Assembly: GCF_902459535.1 (NCBI RefSeq)
Contig: NZ_LR699554.1
Location: 3,038,001 to 3,102,000, forward strand
Direction: 5' to 3'
Length of the DNA stretch: 64,000 nucleotides
DNA from: Paraburkholderia dioscoreae
GTDB taxonomy: Bacteria > Pseudomonadota > Gammaproteobacteria > Burkholderiales > Burkholderiaceae
Shown: positions 37,109 to 45,548 of the stretch, in pieces
Numbering within the stretch: position 1 is the first letter of the stretch
Layout of the letters: each line of letters starts with the position of its first letter
Translations under genes and position numbers: made by a program
The notes under the pieces: model-generated
Seen by the model: the letters and a program-made list of their open reading frames with translations, nothing else
What the model was told of the DNA's origin: nothing
Database searches by the model: none

Positions 37109-39668
37109 TCTGCTCGCCTCCGATCAACGCCAGCTTCGCTTTCAGAAGTCCCGGATCCAGCACCATGCGCAGTTCCGTCAGCGAACGGCGCTGCAAATTC
37201 GCTTCGGCTTCGATATCCGCAAGCAGACGGTCGAAGTCGGCGGGATGATCGGCCTTCAGTTGCGTGTAAATACGCATGCCCTGTTGCGCCGACGTTTGCG
37301 CATCGGAAAGCAGACGCGCCTCGCTGCGAAATCCCGGCGAAATACCGGCTTCGAGACGTTGCGTTCCGCCGATCGATCCGCCCGCGCGATATTGTTTCCA
37401 CAGGCTCTGCGCGCGCAACAGCAGATCCTGCGCACGCGCCAGTGCCTTGTCGTGCAACGCGGCTACGTCTTTCTGGATCGACTGCAAAAACCACACGTCC
37501 GTTGCAGGATCGAGGCTCGCGTAGAACGACAGCAGGCGCTGGTCGTAATCCTTGTCGGCGCGCGTCTTTTGCAGGTTCGCGTATTGATCGAGCAGGGCTT
37601 TCTTGTGCGCCAGCTCGGCGGTGAGCACATCGGACCACGGCCCGGCGGGCATGGCCTGCAAACCGGCCAGCGCCTGCTGTGAGTCGCCGTGCTGCCATGC
37701 CGCCGTCACCGCGTCATGGCGCGCAATCACGTCAGGGGAAGGCAAACGGCTGGCCGCCATTTGTTGAAACTGCGCCTGAAAAGGCGGCGTGCCGAAATGC
37801 GCCGATTTCAGCATGGCGACCAACGGTGCCAATTGCCGGCTCAGCGCGGCATTCAGCAAGTCCGTGTATTGGCGCAAATCCTGACGCACCCGGTCAATGC
37901 CCGCGAGACGCGGGTAGCGCTGCGCGTAATCGTCGAGCACGGGTGGCAGCGCGTCGGGTTTGTCGCGCGCCAGTTCGGTGCGAATCGTCCCGTTCAGGCG
38001 ATCGATCGCGGCGAGGTAGACCGAATCGTCGCTTTCGAGTTTGCGCAGATGGCTCAGCGCCTGCGCATAAGGGTCGGCGAATACGGGTACATAAGAAGCG
38101 ATACGGTCGAGCGCGCGCTGGTGACTCTTCGCGTCGTCTTCCCAGCGTTGCAGGAGGTTGCCGATCGTGCCCTCGTCCGTGTACATGCGAATCGGCGCAT
38201 CCATGCCACCGCGTCCCGCCACGAAGCGCTCCAGATCGCCGACCCATTGCAATTCACTAATCAGCGACGCCGCATCCGCATTGTTCGCGCTCAATGACTT
38301 CATTTCGTTGAGCAGTGCGTCGGCCTGATCGAACTGCGCCTTTTCCAGCACGTTCAGCCAGTTGGGGAGTTTCGCCTTCAACAGCGCCTCACTCGCTAGC
38401 GCGCTGACTTTCGTGTCCGCGGGATGGCTCGCCAGATAGCCCGTTGCCGTGGTCACCGCGCTGCTGTAATCGCCGTTGGCCAGCAGGTTCTTCAACTCGC
38501 GCTCCGACGAACCGCGCATATATAGCGTCGATGCAATCGCAATCAGCGCCACCAAGCCGACGCCGCCCCAAATCGCGATGCGCCGCACGCTCGCGCGATC
38601 GCCGATCGCAAAGGCCTTGCCGAGTTCACCCGCGAGCAAACGCCAACGTTGCGGCCTGCGTTTCGCCGCTCCCGCATGGGCGGCTCCGTTCGCACCATTC
38701 GCACCGTTCGTTCCGTTCGCTCCCTTTTCCGTACCCGTCGGCGTATCGCGTTTCCCATGCGCGGAAATAGGCTGCGCCGCCTCGTTGACTTCGTCTTCAC
38801 GCTGCAGGCCTGGATCGACGCAAAAGATGTCGAGGAAAGAATGCGCGGCGCCGACGAAGGTGGTCTTGTCAGGATCGGCAGCTTCAGCGGCGGCCGGATT
38901 GAGGAATAGCTGGGTCACGGTGGGCTCGACTTCAGGGGTCTTCTGCAGCGTCACCCTGTAGACGAAGTGATCTCCGCCAAATGCAACGACGTCTCCCTCT
39001 ACGAGCGGCAACGCGGATTCGTCCAGCCGCTTTCCGCCGACGAATGTGCCGTTGGTGCTGCCGAGATCTTCGACGTAGAGCTCGCCGCCCTTCAGAAAGA
39101 TATGCGCGTGTCGCCGCGAAATGTAATTGACCTGATGCGGATAGCGGTCCTTGTAGCGCGAAAAGACGTCGTCCGATTTGCTGACGAGAAACGGAAACGC
39201 CTGCACCTCGATGAGTTGCAGGCCGAGATCGTCCCGCTGCGGCACCAGCAGCAGTCCCGGCGCGACGGCCGAACCGGCGGCCGCGACGATACGCGCGCGC
39301 GGCTCGATGCTCACCCGGTAGCAGAGCTCGTCGCCAAAGCACAGTTCATCGCCGGCGCGCACGCGTGCCGGTGTTTGCCGCACCGCGACGCCATTCACCG
39401 TCGTGCCGTTCTTACTGCCGAGGTCTGCCACGTACACCGCGCCATGTTCCATGAAAATCCGCGCATGACGGCGCGACAGGCGCGCAATCCGTTCCGCCGG
39501 ATAGTCGGTAAATGGTGCCTCGCTGCGCCCGATTGCGAACAGGTTGTCGACGATCCTGATCGCGTCGAGCGCAGGACGTTGCGCGGACGCAGCCGGCGAC
39601 AACACCACGTCGAACGCAGCGCCTTCAGTCGCGCGCATCTCAGCAATCGGAGCTTCGCCGGCGGCCAT
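37086..39668 (-). CDS. Membrane protein with two FHA domains
   Basis: The 860-residue protein has two forkhead-associated domains with full phosphothreonine-binding motifs: IGRSE, SRRHAR and GSKNGT (residues 46-89), and SRRHAH and GSTNGTFV (184-210). An Asn/Gly/Ala linker (NGTNGANGANGA, about 318-329), one membrane segment (about 364-384) and a large helical extracytoplasmic region of about 470 residues with TPR-like character follow. It should dock phosphothreonine-bearing partners at the inner membrane. It heads the minus-strand operon with a sigma-70-like promoter at 39786-39813. The parallel is Fha1 of type VI systems, but membrane anchoring and the periplasmic helical part are different. 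The ATG has no clear ribosome site. Confidence 0.9.
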   Translation of the reverse strand: MAAGEAPIAEMRATEGAAFDVVLSPAASAQRPALDAIRIVDNLFAIGRSEAPFTDYPAERIARLSRRHARIFMEHGAVYVADLGSKNGTTVNGVAVRQTPARVRAGDELCFGDELCYRVSIEPRARIVAAAGSAVAPGLLLVPQRDDLGLQLIEVQAFPFLVSKSDDVFSRYKDRYPHQVNYISRRHAHIFLKGGELYVEDLGSTNGTFVGGKRLDESALPLVEGDVVAFGGDHFVYRVTLQKTPEVEPTVTQLFLNPAAAEAADPDKTTFVGAAHSFLDIFCVDPGLQREDEVNEAAQPISAHGKRDTPTGTEKGANGTNGANGANGAAHAGAAKRRPQRWRLLAGELGKAFAIGDRASVRRIAIWGGVGLVALIAIASTLYMRGSSERELKNLLANGDYSSAVTTATGYLASHPADTKVSALASEALLKAKLPNWLNVLEKAQFDQADALLNEMKSLSANNADAASLISELQWVGDLERFVAGRGGMDAPIRMYTDEGTIGNLLQRWEDDAKSHQRALDRIASYVPVFADPYAQALSHLRKLESDDSVYLAAIDRLNGTIRTELARDKPDALPPVLDDYAQRYPRLAGIDRVRQDLRQYTDLLNAALSRQLAPLVAMLKSAHFGTPPFQAQFQQMAASRLPSPDVIARHDAVTAAWQHGDSQQALAGLQAMPAGPWSDVLTAELAHKKALLDQYANLQKTRADKDYDQRLLSFYASLDPATDVWFLQSIQKDVAALHDKALARAQDLLLRAQSLWKQYRAGGSIGGTQRLEAGISPGFRSEARLLSDAQTSAQQGMRIYTQLKADHPADFDRLLADIEAEANLQRRSLTELRMVLDPGLLKAKLALIGGEQSEARQSP

Positions 39669-39687
39669 TTTATCTGGATCACTAAGC

Positions 39688-39722
39688 GTTTACCCGTTGC
39701 GCTGGGTGCGCAACGGAAACGG
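39688..39722 (-). promoter_or_regulatory. Leader hairpin before the FHA operon
   Basis: CCGTTGCG and CGCAACGG pair around CTGGGTG, and the flanking CGTTT/AAACG extends the stem past a two-base bulge. It lies in the untranslated leader between the promoter at 39786 and the ATG, 20 bases from the start codon, where it could affect translation. Confidence 0.5.
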
Positions 39723-39785
39723 GACGAAGGACTACGGCGGAAAGATATGGTTCGAGTGAGCCGTGCATGAGCGGGCTCCTTAAAG

Positions 39786-39813
39786 ATTGTAAGTCACACA
39801 TGGCGAGTGTCAA
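39786..39813 (-). promoter_or_regulatory. Sigma-70-type promoter of the FHA-adaptor-exporter operon
   Basis: Read on the minus strand, TTGACA (39808-39813) and TACAAT (39786-39791) are 16 bases apart. The start of transcription would lie about 110 bases before the FHA gene. The machinery thus seems to use a housekeeping promoter while its cargo uses sigma-54. Confidence 0.7.
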
Positions 39814-39897
39814 TTTTTCGATTGTCAGTTATGAAGGCAACGAGTGCGTCAGATACAGCCGAAATACCCCCTGCTGCGCGCCACGTTACGGATTAGC

Positions 39898-41352
39898 TCA
39901 GTGTTCCTTTACTTGTGCCTGCACATCCACGCTCGGCCAGCCGCCGCCCAGTGCTTTGTAAAGCAGCACCGTGTCGGACAGAATCTGCTGATGGTTGGCG
40001 AGCAGTTCCTGCTGCGCCTCCAGCAAGGTCCGCTCGGTTTCGAAGACCTCCAGCTGAGACACCACGCCGAGCCGCAATTGCGACTGGATCTGGTCCGCCA
40101 CGATTTGCAGCCGCGACACCTCCTGCTGCAACTCCACGCGCTGTTCCTTGTGCGAATTCACATTGACCAGCGCGTTTTCCACTTCCTCGAACGCGCCCAT
40201 CACCGCCACGCGATATTGCTGTTCGGCAACCGTAGATTGCGCTTGCGTGACTTTCACATGCGCCCGCACGCCGGGATCGAGCAGCGGAATGTTGATGCTG
40301 GGCATGAAGCCGTATGTGAACGACTTCAGCAGGTCGGTCAGTGCAAAACTCGCTGTGCCGCCGTGCCCGGTCAGGCTGATACTCGGCAGTTGTGCGAGCT
40401 TGGCCTGGCCGACCAGGTCGTAGGCTTCGAGCACTCTGAACTCGGCGGCCACCACGTCGGGACGCCGCGCAAGCAGTTGCGCCGGCAGGCCGTCCGGCAC
40501 GGGCGGCAGTTGCACGCGCTGCTGCAAATGCCCCTTGGCCATCTGGAACTCTCCCGCCGGCACGCCGATCAGCGTGCAAAGTGCGTTGTTAGCGAGCGCG
40601 CGCGAACGGCGCAGATCGAGCAACTGATTGGTCAGGCGGTTGATCTCCGCCTGCTGGCGCAATACCTGCGTTTGCGGCACGAGGCCGTTGCGGCGCTGGC
40701 CGTCGTAAATCGTGAGGATCTGGCGGTTCGTTTCGAGCGTTTTCTGCTGCTGCTCGATCTGGTCGTCGAATTGAAGAATCTGGAAATAGGTGCTGGAAAC
40801 ATTCGATACCAGTTCGAGGTAGCCGGCGCGCCAGTCGGCCTCGCTGGCGTGGAATTCCGCCTTTTGCGCCTGCACGCCTTTTTCGACTTTGCCCCAGATA
40901 TCGATATCCCAGTTCACCTGCGTCGCGACGTTGTACTGCTTGGCGAAGGTTTGGTGCGTGGTCTTTTCGAAATCGGCGCCCGCACCGAGATCCATGGTCG
41001 GCAAGGCGCCGGCTTTGGCTTCGCCGATCTGCGTGCCGGCCACGTCGATACGCGCGGCCAGTACCTTGATATCGAAGTTGCCGGCAATCGCCCTGGCGAT
41101 CAGCGTGTCGAGATAGGGATCGTGGAAGCCTTTCCACCAGTCGGGTTCGATCGTCGCGGCAGCGGATACGGGTGCGCCCTTCTGATCCGACCAGGACGCC
41201 TTGGCCGGTGTGTCGGGGCGCTTGTAGTCGGGCATGCTGACATCGATGCAGGCCGACAGCGAAAGCACGCACGCAGTTACCGCCCAAACGCAGCGCAGCG
41301 CCGAGGTCTTGCGGAACATGCGCTGACGAACTGATGAAAGCAACGCTGACAC
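39898..41352 (-). CDS. TolC/NodT-type outer-membrane factor lipoprotein
   Basis: The 484-residue protein has a lipoprotein signal with lipobox L-S-A-C (Cys35) and the duplicated outer-membrane-efflux (OEP) pattern: DWWKGFHDPYLDTLIARAIAGN near the start and RRPDVVAAEFRVLEAYDLVGQAK near the middle, with long helical parts. Such proteins form the trimeric outer-membrane and periplasmic channel of type I exporters and efflux pumps. It begins at a GTG with GGAGA seven bases upstream. It stands downstream of a double-glycine peptide gene on the same strand (235 bp) and upstream of the FHA operon, which makes it the natural exit duct for the C39 exporter. Confidence 0.9.
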   Translation of the reverse strand: MSALLSSVRQRMFRKTSALRCVWAVTACVLSLSACIDVSMPDYKRPDTPAKASWSDQKGAPVSAAATIEPDWWKGFHDPYLDTLIARAIAGNFDIKVLAARIDVAGTQIGEAKAGALPTMDLGAGADFEKTTHQTFAKQYNVATQVNWDIDIWGKVEKGVQAQKAEFHASEADWRAGYLELVSNVSSTYFQILQFDDQIEQQQKTLETNRQILTIYDGQRRNGLVPQTQVLRQQAEINRLTNQLLDLRRSRALANNALCTLIGVPAGEFQMAKGHLQQRVQLPPVPDGLPAQLLARRPDVVAAEFRVLEAYDLVGQAKLAQLPSISLTGHGGTASFALTDLLKSFTYGFMPSINIPLLDPGVRAHVKVTQAQSTVAEQQYRVAVMGAFEEVENALVNVNSHKEQRVELQQEVSRLQIVADQIQSQLRLGVVSQLEVFETERTLLEAQQELLANHQQILSDTVLLYKALGGGWPSVDVQAQVKEH

Positions 41353-41548
41353 GATGTGTCTCCGATGACGCCCACTTCATTGCACGAGCAGAACGCGCCC
41401 TTCAACCTTCAAGTAAAGCATCTCCTGCGCAGCTTCACCATCGAAGCAATGCGGGAAGATCGGCGCGGGAATCGGGCGGTGACGCGGGGGTCGCGTGGAA
41501 AGAACGATTGGCTGTGAAATCTTTTTGAGGAGCGGGCCGTCTGGAGCC

Positions 41549-41572
41549 CGCGGAGGCGCCAGGGCCTCCGCG
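41549..41572 (-). terminator. GC-rich hairpin downstream of peptide gene 2
   Basis: CGCGGAGGC and GCCTCCGCG pair around six bases, and next to it GCGGGC/GCCCGC (41532-41551 region) could form a second stem. No U-run follows, so it may stabilise the peptide mRNA end or attenuate reading into the channel gene rather than stop it fully. Confidence 0.5.
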
Positions 41573-41586
41573 GCGGCCTGTGCCGT

Positions 41587-41868
41587 TTAGTGCACGCTGA
41601 TGTTGTTGCTTGCGTTCACGTGCGGATCGATCGTGGTCGTGACGCCAGCGACGAACGCTGCGTTGTTGCCGTTGGCGTTCTGGATGTCCATCTGCGTGTT
41701 GATCAGTTGGGTGGCGTTGACGGTCTTGCTGTTGTTCGGCGCGTACACCGGCATGAAGTTGAAGTACGACGACGACGGATAGAAGCCGGTGCCGCCGCGC
41801 ACGGCGCTCATGGCCTTGCTGTCGAGTTGTTCGGTGATGGACAGGTCTTTGATGGTCAGCGTGTTCAT
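41587..41868 (-). CDS. Double-glycine leader small secreted protein (peptide 2)
   Basis: The 93-residue protein has a 26-residue leader ending LDSKAMSAVRGG and a mature part of 67 residues starting TGFYPSSSYFNFMP and ending NNISVH, rich in Asn, Thr, Ala and Val. The leader is identical to that of the peptides at 48115 and 61354, and the mature parts are clear relatives. AGGAGA lies seven bases before the ATG. A -24/-12 promoter lies 76 bp upstream. The outer-membrane factor gene follows downstream on the same strand. Confidence 0.88.
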   Translation of the reverse strand: MNTLTIKDLSITEQLDSKAMSAVRGGTGFYPSSSYFNFMPVYAPNNSKTVNATQLINTQMDIQNANGNNAAFVAGVTTTIDPHVNASNNISVH

Positions 41869-41943
41869 GGTAAATCTCCTGGAAGGGAATACTGCACAGT
41901 TTGCGGTTGGGTTCGAGCAACTTGTCTGCTCGACTGTCACTAA

Positions 41944-41959
41944 TGCATGGGCTGTGCCA
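41944..41959 (-). promoter_or_regulatory. Sigma-54 promoter of peptide gene 2
   Basis: On the minus strand the sequence is TGGCACAGCCCATGCA, with GG and GC correctly spaced. It differs in one base from the promoters at 48025 and 61264. Confidence 0.82.
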
Positions 41960-42080
41960 GAGTTGCTTTCCGATCCTAAGAAATTTTCCGGAACGCTGTA
42001 GATAAAGGGTTGCGCGGTTGGTGCGCGGACGAATCTGAAGCAGAGCGGTCAAACGCCGCGCGGAAGATGGTGGATCTCAG

Positions 42081-42105
42081 CCAACAATTCGCGCGGAGCT
42101 GTTGG
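42081..42105. promoter_or_regulatory. Upstream activator site of peptide gene 2
   Basis: CCAACA and TGTTGG form a perfect 6-bp inverted repeat 13 bases apart. The near end is 122 bp from the -24/-12 element, the same distance as at the other peptide promoters. Confidence 0.65.
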
Positions 42106-42151
42106 TTGCGGCGTAACACCGGGACGCTGGGGCGTCACGCCGCGCGTTGCG

Positions 42152-42586
42152 TCATCGCGCAATGACGGTGATCTTCTTCGAGTACACCGGCGGATTGTGA
42201 GGGACATGCATGTCGTCGCCCATCAACAGTTGCAACGTGTGCTTGCCTGGCGGGAGTTGAATCATGGTCTCCGTTTCGCCCGCACCGAAATGCAGATGAT
42301 TGCGATCGGACGGAATCTCCTGATCCATTGGCGGCAAATCAGTGTCGATCAGCAGATGATGGTGGCCGGTATTCGGATACTTGACGCCTTTGGGCGCCAC
42401 ACCCATGTACCGCAGGCCGAACCACACCTTGAACGGCTTGTTGGCCGGTACGACCTGGCCGTCGTTGGGATAGCCGATATACGCATAGGCGCCGGCCGGT
42501 GCCGGCGTCGTACCCGCAATGGCGACATTCGGCGAAGCCAAAGCCGCCGACATGGCGAGTGCCGCGACCGCGATGATCTTGTACAT
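42152..42586 (-). CDS. DUF4399 family exported protein (copy 1)
   Basis: The 144-residue protein has a signal peptide (MYKIIAVAALAMSAALASPN) and a beta-rich domain with YIGYPNDGQVVPANKPFKV, TGHHHLLIDTDLPPMDQEIPSD, NHLHFGAGETE and LPPGKHTLQLLMGD, the full DUF4399 pattern. The conserved His-rich loop could bind metal. Role unknown. It stands 48 bp after a close paralogue on the same strand, and GGAGAG precedes the ATG. Confidence 0.88.
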   Translation of the reverse strand: MYKIIAVAALAMSAALASPNVAIAGTTPAPAGAYAYIGYPNDGQVVPANKPFKVWFGLRYMGVAPKGVKYPNTGHHHLLIDTDLPPMDQEIPSDRNHLHFGAGETETMIQLPPGKHTLQLLMGDDMHVPHNPPVYSKKITVIAR

Positions 42587-42633
42587 GAAGGTCTCTCCGT
42601 TCTCACGGACCCGCTTTGAACGAACGGATCGCG

Positions 42634-43140
42634 CTAGTCTTTTAGCACGGTGATGGTGATCTTTTTCGAATACACGGGCGGCACATGCGGCACATGGTTG
42701 TGATCGCCGAGAATCAGTTGCAGCGTGTGCTTGCCCGGTGGCAATTCGATACGCGCGTCCGTCTCGCCCGCGCCGAAGTGCAGGTGATTGCGATCTGACG
42801 GGATTTCCTGATCGAGCGCCGGCAGGTCGGTGTCGATCAACAGATGGTGATGGCCGGAGTTCGGGAACACGACACCCTTCGGGCACACGCCCATGTTCCG
42901 TAGCCCCATGCGCACCCACAGCTTGCCACCGTGAATCACGGCGCCGTCCGGCGGCCAGATGATGTACTCCTCGGCACCCGGCGGCGAAGCCGTTTGATCG
43001 GCGAGCGCGAAGGCGCTCGGCAACATGTTGCCGAACACGAGGAAGAGCGTCGCGCGCAACGCCTTGCGCCGTGCCTCGCGATGCGCATTCGATTCATGAC
43101 GCACATCGAGAACAACGGGGGTAACGGTTCTTCTTCGCAT
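42634..43140 (-). CDS. DUF4399 family exported protein (copy 2)
   Basis: This 168-residue paralogue has a longer basic N-terminus before its hydrophobic signal segment (ATLFLVFGNMLPSAFALA). The same conserved core appears: YIIWPPDGAVIHGGKLWVRMG, SGHHHLLIDTDLPALDQEIP, NHLHFGAGETDARIELPPGK. GGGAGAG lies nine bases before the ATG. The two copies look like an old tandem duplication. They lie between peptide gene 2 and the caspase-like gene, so a link to the secretion system is possible but not shown. Confidence 0.87.
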   Translation of the reverse strand: MRRRTVTPVVLDVRHESNAHREARRKALRATLFLVFGNMLPSAFALADQTASPPGAEEYIIWPPDGAVIHGGKLWVRMGLRNMGVCPKGVVFPNSGHHHLLIDTDLPALDQEIPSDRNHLHFGAGETDARIELPPGKHTLQLILGDHNHVPHVPPVYSKKITITVLKD

Positions 43141-43507
43141 AGCGCACTCTCCCGAAGAATGGTCATGGCCACCCCGGCTGCACGAGGCAGGCCGGGCGTT
43201 CCGGCTGGATATCGCGGGCGCTCGCGCGGTTGGACGGCCGCCCTAGTTAAAACGACGCGCCGCCTCACTTTGTGAATTAGCTTAGGTCGTAACTTGCCAA
43301 AAAGATACGCCACGCTCGTTAACCGTATGACGCATTCGGGGCACGCCGACAGTTGTGACGCGCAAAGCGCGTGCTATCGTTATTAAGAGGTTGCAGATGG
43401 ATGGTCGATAGCGGCGTCGATGCTTCGCGCGATTGACTCCAGCAACTGCTGCGAGTGGCGCGGTGCTCGATTGCCTATGTTCTGTCCGGAACAAACAGGA
43501 TGTGAAG
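43141..43507. other. 367-bp divergent promoter region
   Basis: It lies between the DUF4399 pair (minus) and the caspase-like gene (plus). No -24/-12 element with correct spacing and no peptide gene was seen. A short palindrome GCGCAAAGCGC lies near 43361. Confidence 0.45.
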
Positions 43508-45472
43508 ATGTGGCGAATATTCATGCTGGTGTGCATGGCCGGGGCGATTCAGGCGCATTGGGGCAGTGCGGATGCGGCGCCGCAACGTGACAGTGCCGAG
43601 CGAGGCGCGAGCGCGGAGAAGATGGACGCTGTGCCGCTCACCCCGTTCGCGCCACAGCGGGGCAAGCTGCCTTCTCCACGTATCGCGCTGGTGATCGGTA
43701 ATGGCGCGTATGGTGCGGATCGCAGGGACCGCAATGACTTGCAAGTGGATGCACTGCGCGAGAACGCCCCGCGCGATGCCGAAGCCATGCGTGACAGGCT
43801 GCAAACGCTCGGCTTCGAGGTCATCATGCGCACGAATGCGACGCCGCAGCAGATGCGGCAAGTCATCGGCGAATTCCATGCGCGCTTGCGGCGCGGCGGT
43901 GTCGGCCTCTTTTATTTCGCGGGACACGGCATGCGGATCGGCCCGCAAACATTGCTCATCCCCGCAGGACTCGACGCTCGCTCGCCAGCTGCGGCGGTAA
44001 GCAATGGCGTCGATCTGAACGCCGTATTGCAGGCAATGCGCGCGCCGCGTGACGGTCAACTCAATCTCGTGATTCTCGATACGTGTCTGAACAATCCGTT
44101 CTCGGCGGACGTGACCGGCAATACGTCTGCGCTTCCAGGCAATACGGTGGTTGCATACGCAACCGCACCCGGCGGTTTTGCAGCGGACGGCGCGCGTCAT
44201 GGCGTCTACACGAATGCATGGCTGCACGCGCTCGACAGCGCTCCGTCGCAAGCCTTGGCGGATCTGTTGCAACGCGTCGCGGCGCAGGTGCGCGACGTGA
44301 CTGGTGGTGAGCAAACGCCCTGGCTTGCTTCATCGCTTCCGCAGACCTTGCTGACGGCCGATGCGACGTCCGCCATTCGTGACGATCCCGTGGTCACGCT
44401 GCATAGCAGAGGTATTTTGCCGAAAGACAGCAGCGAACAATACGAAATCACGTTCTGGAATTCGATCAAGGACAGCAATTACCCGGCCGACTATGAGGCG
44501 TATCTGAAGGCCTATCCGAACGGCCGCTTCGCCACGCTCGCTCATGCGCGCATCGACCGCTTACGCGCAGCAGCGACGTCGAATGCACCGTCCGCGGCCA
44601 CGCCTGCTGCGCCGTCAGTTGCACCGGCTCCGCAAGCCGCGCGGCCAGCGCCGCCTCCCAGTGTGCCGCCGCCCAAACCCACCGCAAGCGCTCCCGCGCT
44701 GGCCACGCCACCTGCGGCGACAGTCGCGCAAAAGCCCGTCACGCATGCGCCGGTTGCCGGTGAAAGCCGTGATTGCGCCACCTGTCCGATCATGATCGCC
44801 GTGCCCGCCGGTTCTTTCTCGATGGGCAGCAGTACCGACGATCCTTCCGAAAAGCCCGTTCATCACGTGACCATCGGCGCGCCGTTCGCGATCGGCAAGT
44901 ACGAAGTGACGGTCGATCAGTGGAACTCGTGCGTCGCCGCCAATGCCTGCCAGAAGCTCACACCCGAAAGCAACACTAGCAAAGCCGCGCCGGCGCGCGA
45001 CCTCAGTTGGGACGACGCGCAGCAATACGTGAAATGGTTGAGCAGGACCACCGGCAAACCGTACCGCCTGCCCACCGAAGCGGAATGGGAATACGCGGAT
45101 CGCGGCGGCACCACGACCGCCTACTGGTGGGGCGACCAGATGCGCAAGGGCAACGCCAATTGCAAGGACTGCGGCGACCCGTGGCACAAGGAAGGACCTG
45201 AGGCGGCCGGCTCGTTCGCACCAAATCCGCTCGGCCTGTACGACATGAATGGCAGCGTCTGGGAATGGACCGCCGACTGTTGGCACAACTCCTACCAGGG
45301 CGCCCCCGCCGATGGCCACGCGTGGGACAACCCAGGCTGCGACATGCGCGTGATTCGCGGCGGTTCGTGGCGAGAAGGCGGCGGCTATATGCTCAGCGCG
45401 ACACGCTTCAAGTACAGCTCGGGCGTGCGCCAGTCGCAAGACGGCTTTCGGGTCGTCAAGGATCTCAAGTGA
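43508..45472 (+). CDS. Exported caspase-like / FGE-sulfatase two-domain protein
   Basis: The 654-residue protein has a signal peptide (MWRIFMLVCMAGAIQA) and a caspase-like (peptidase C14) domain with IALVIGNGAYG, the catalytic His140 in FYFAGHGM and Cys193 in VILDTCLNNPF. A short linking domain, a Pro/Ala-rich linker, and a formylglycine-generating-enzyme/sulfatase-modifying domain (about 425-650: VPAGSFSMGSS, KYEVTVDQW, YRLPTEAEWEYA, GSVWEWTADC, RVIRGGSW) complete it. In type VI systems the periplasmic FGE-domain protein TagR activates the kinase PpkA; here the gene lies next to and convergent with the membrane kinase gene, so a similar sensor role is attractive. Enzymatic activity is unproven. 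Confidence 0.88.
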   Translation: MWRIFMLVCMAGAIQAHWGSADAAPQRDSAERGASAEKMDAVPLTPFAPQRGKLPSPRIALVIGNGAYGADRRDRNDLQVDALRENAPRDAEAMRDRLQTLGFEVIMRTNATPQQMRQVIGEFHARLRRGGVGLFYFAGHGMRIGPQTLLIPAGLDARSPAAAVSNGVDLNAVLQAMRAPRDGQLNLVILDTCLNNPFSADVTGNTSALPGNTVVAYATAPGGFAADGARHGVYTNAWLHALDSAPSQALADLLQRVAAQVRDVTGGEQTPWLASSLPQTLLTADATSAIRDDPVVTLHSRGILPKDSSEQYEITFWNSIKDSNYPADYEAYLKAYPNGRFATLAHARIDRLRAAATSNAPSAATPAAPSVAPAPQAARPAPPPSVPPPKPTASAPALATPPAATVAQKPVTHAPVAGESRDCATCPIMIAVPAGSFSMGSSTDDPSEKPVHHVTIGAPFAIGKYEVTVDQWNSCVAANACQKLTPESNTSKAAPARDLSWDDAQQYVKWLSRTTGKPYRLPTEAEWEYADRGGTTTAYWWGDQMRKGNANCKDCGDPWHKEGPEAAGSFAPNPLGLYDMNGSVWEWTADCWHNSYQGAPADGHAWDNPGCDMRVIRGGSWREGGGYMLSATRFKYSSGVRQSQDGFRVVKDLK

Positions 45473-45548
45473 CGTGGGTGGCTTGTCGGATCTGCCGCCG
45501 ATTCACGGCAGACCGGCAAACCACGCCGACGCTCTCCACGCTCCATGC

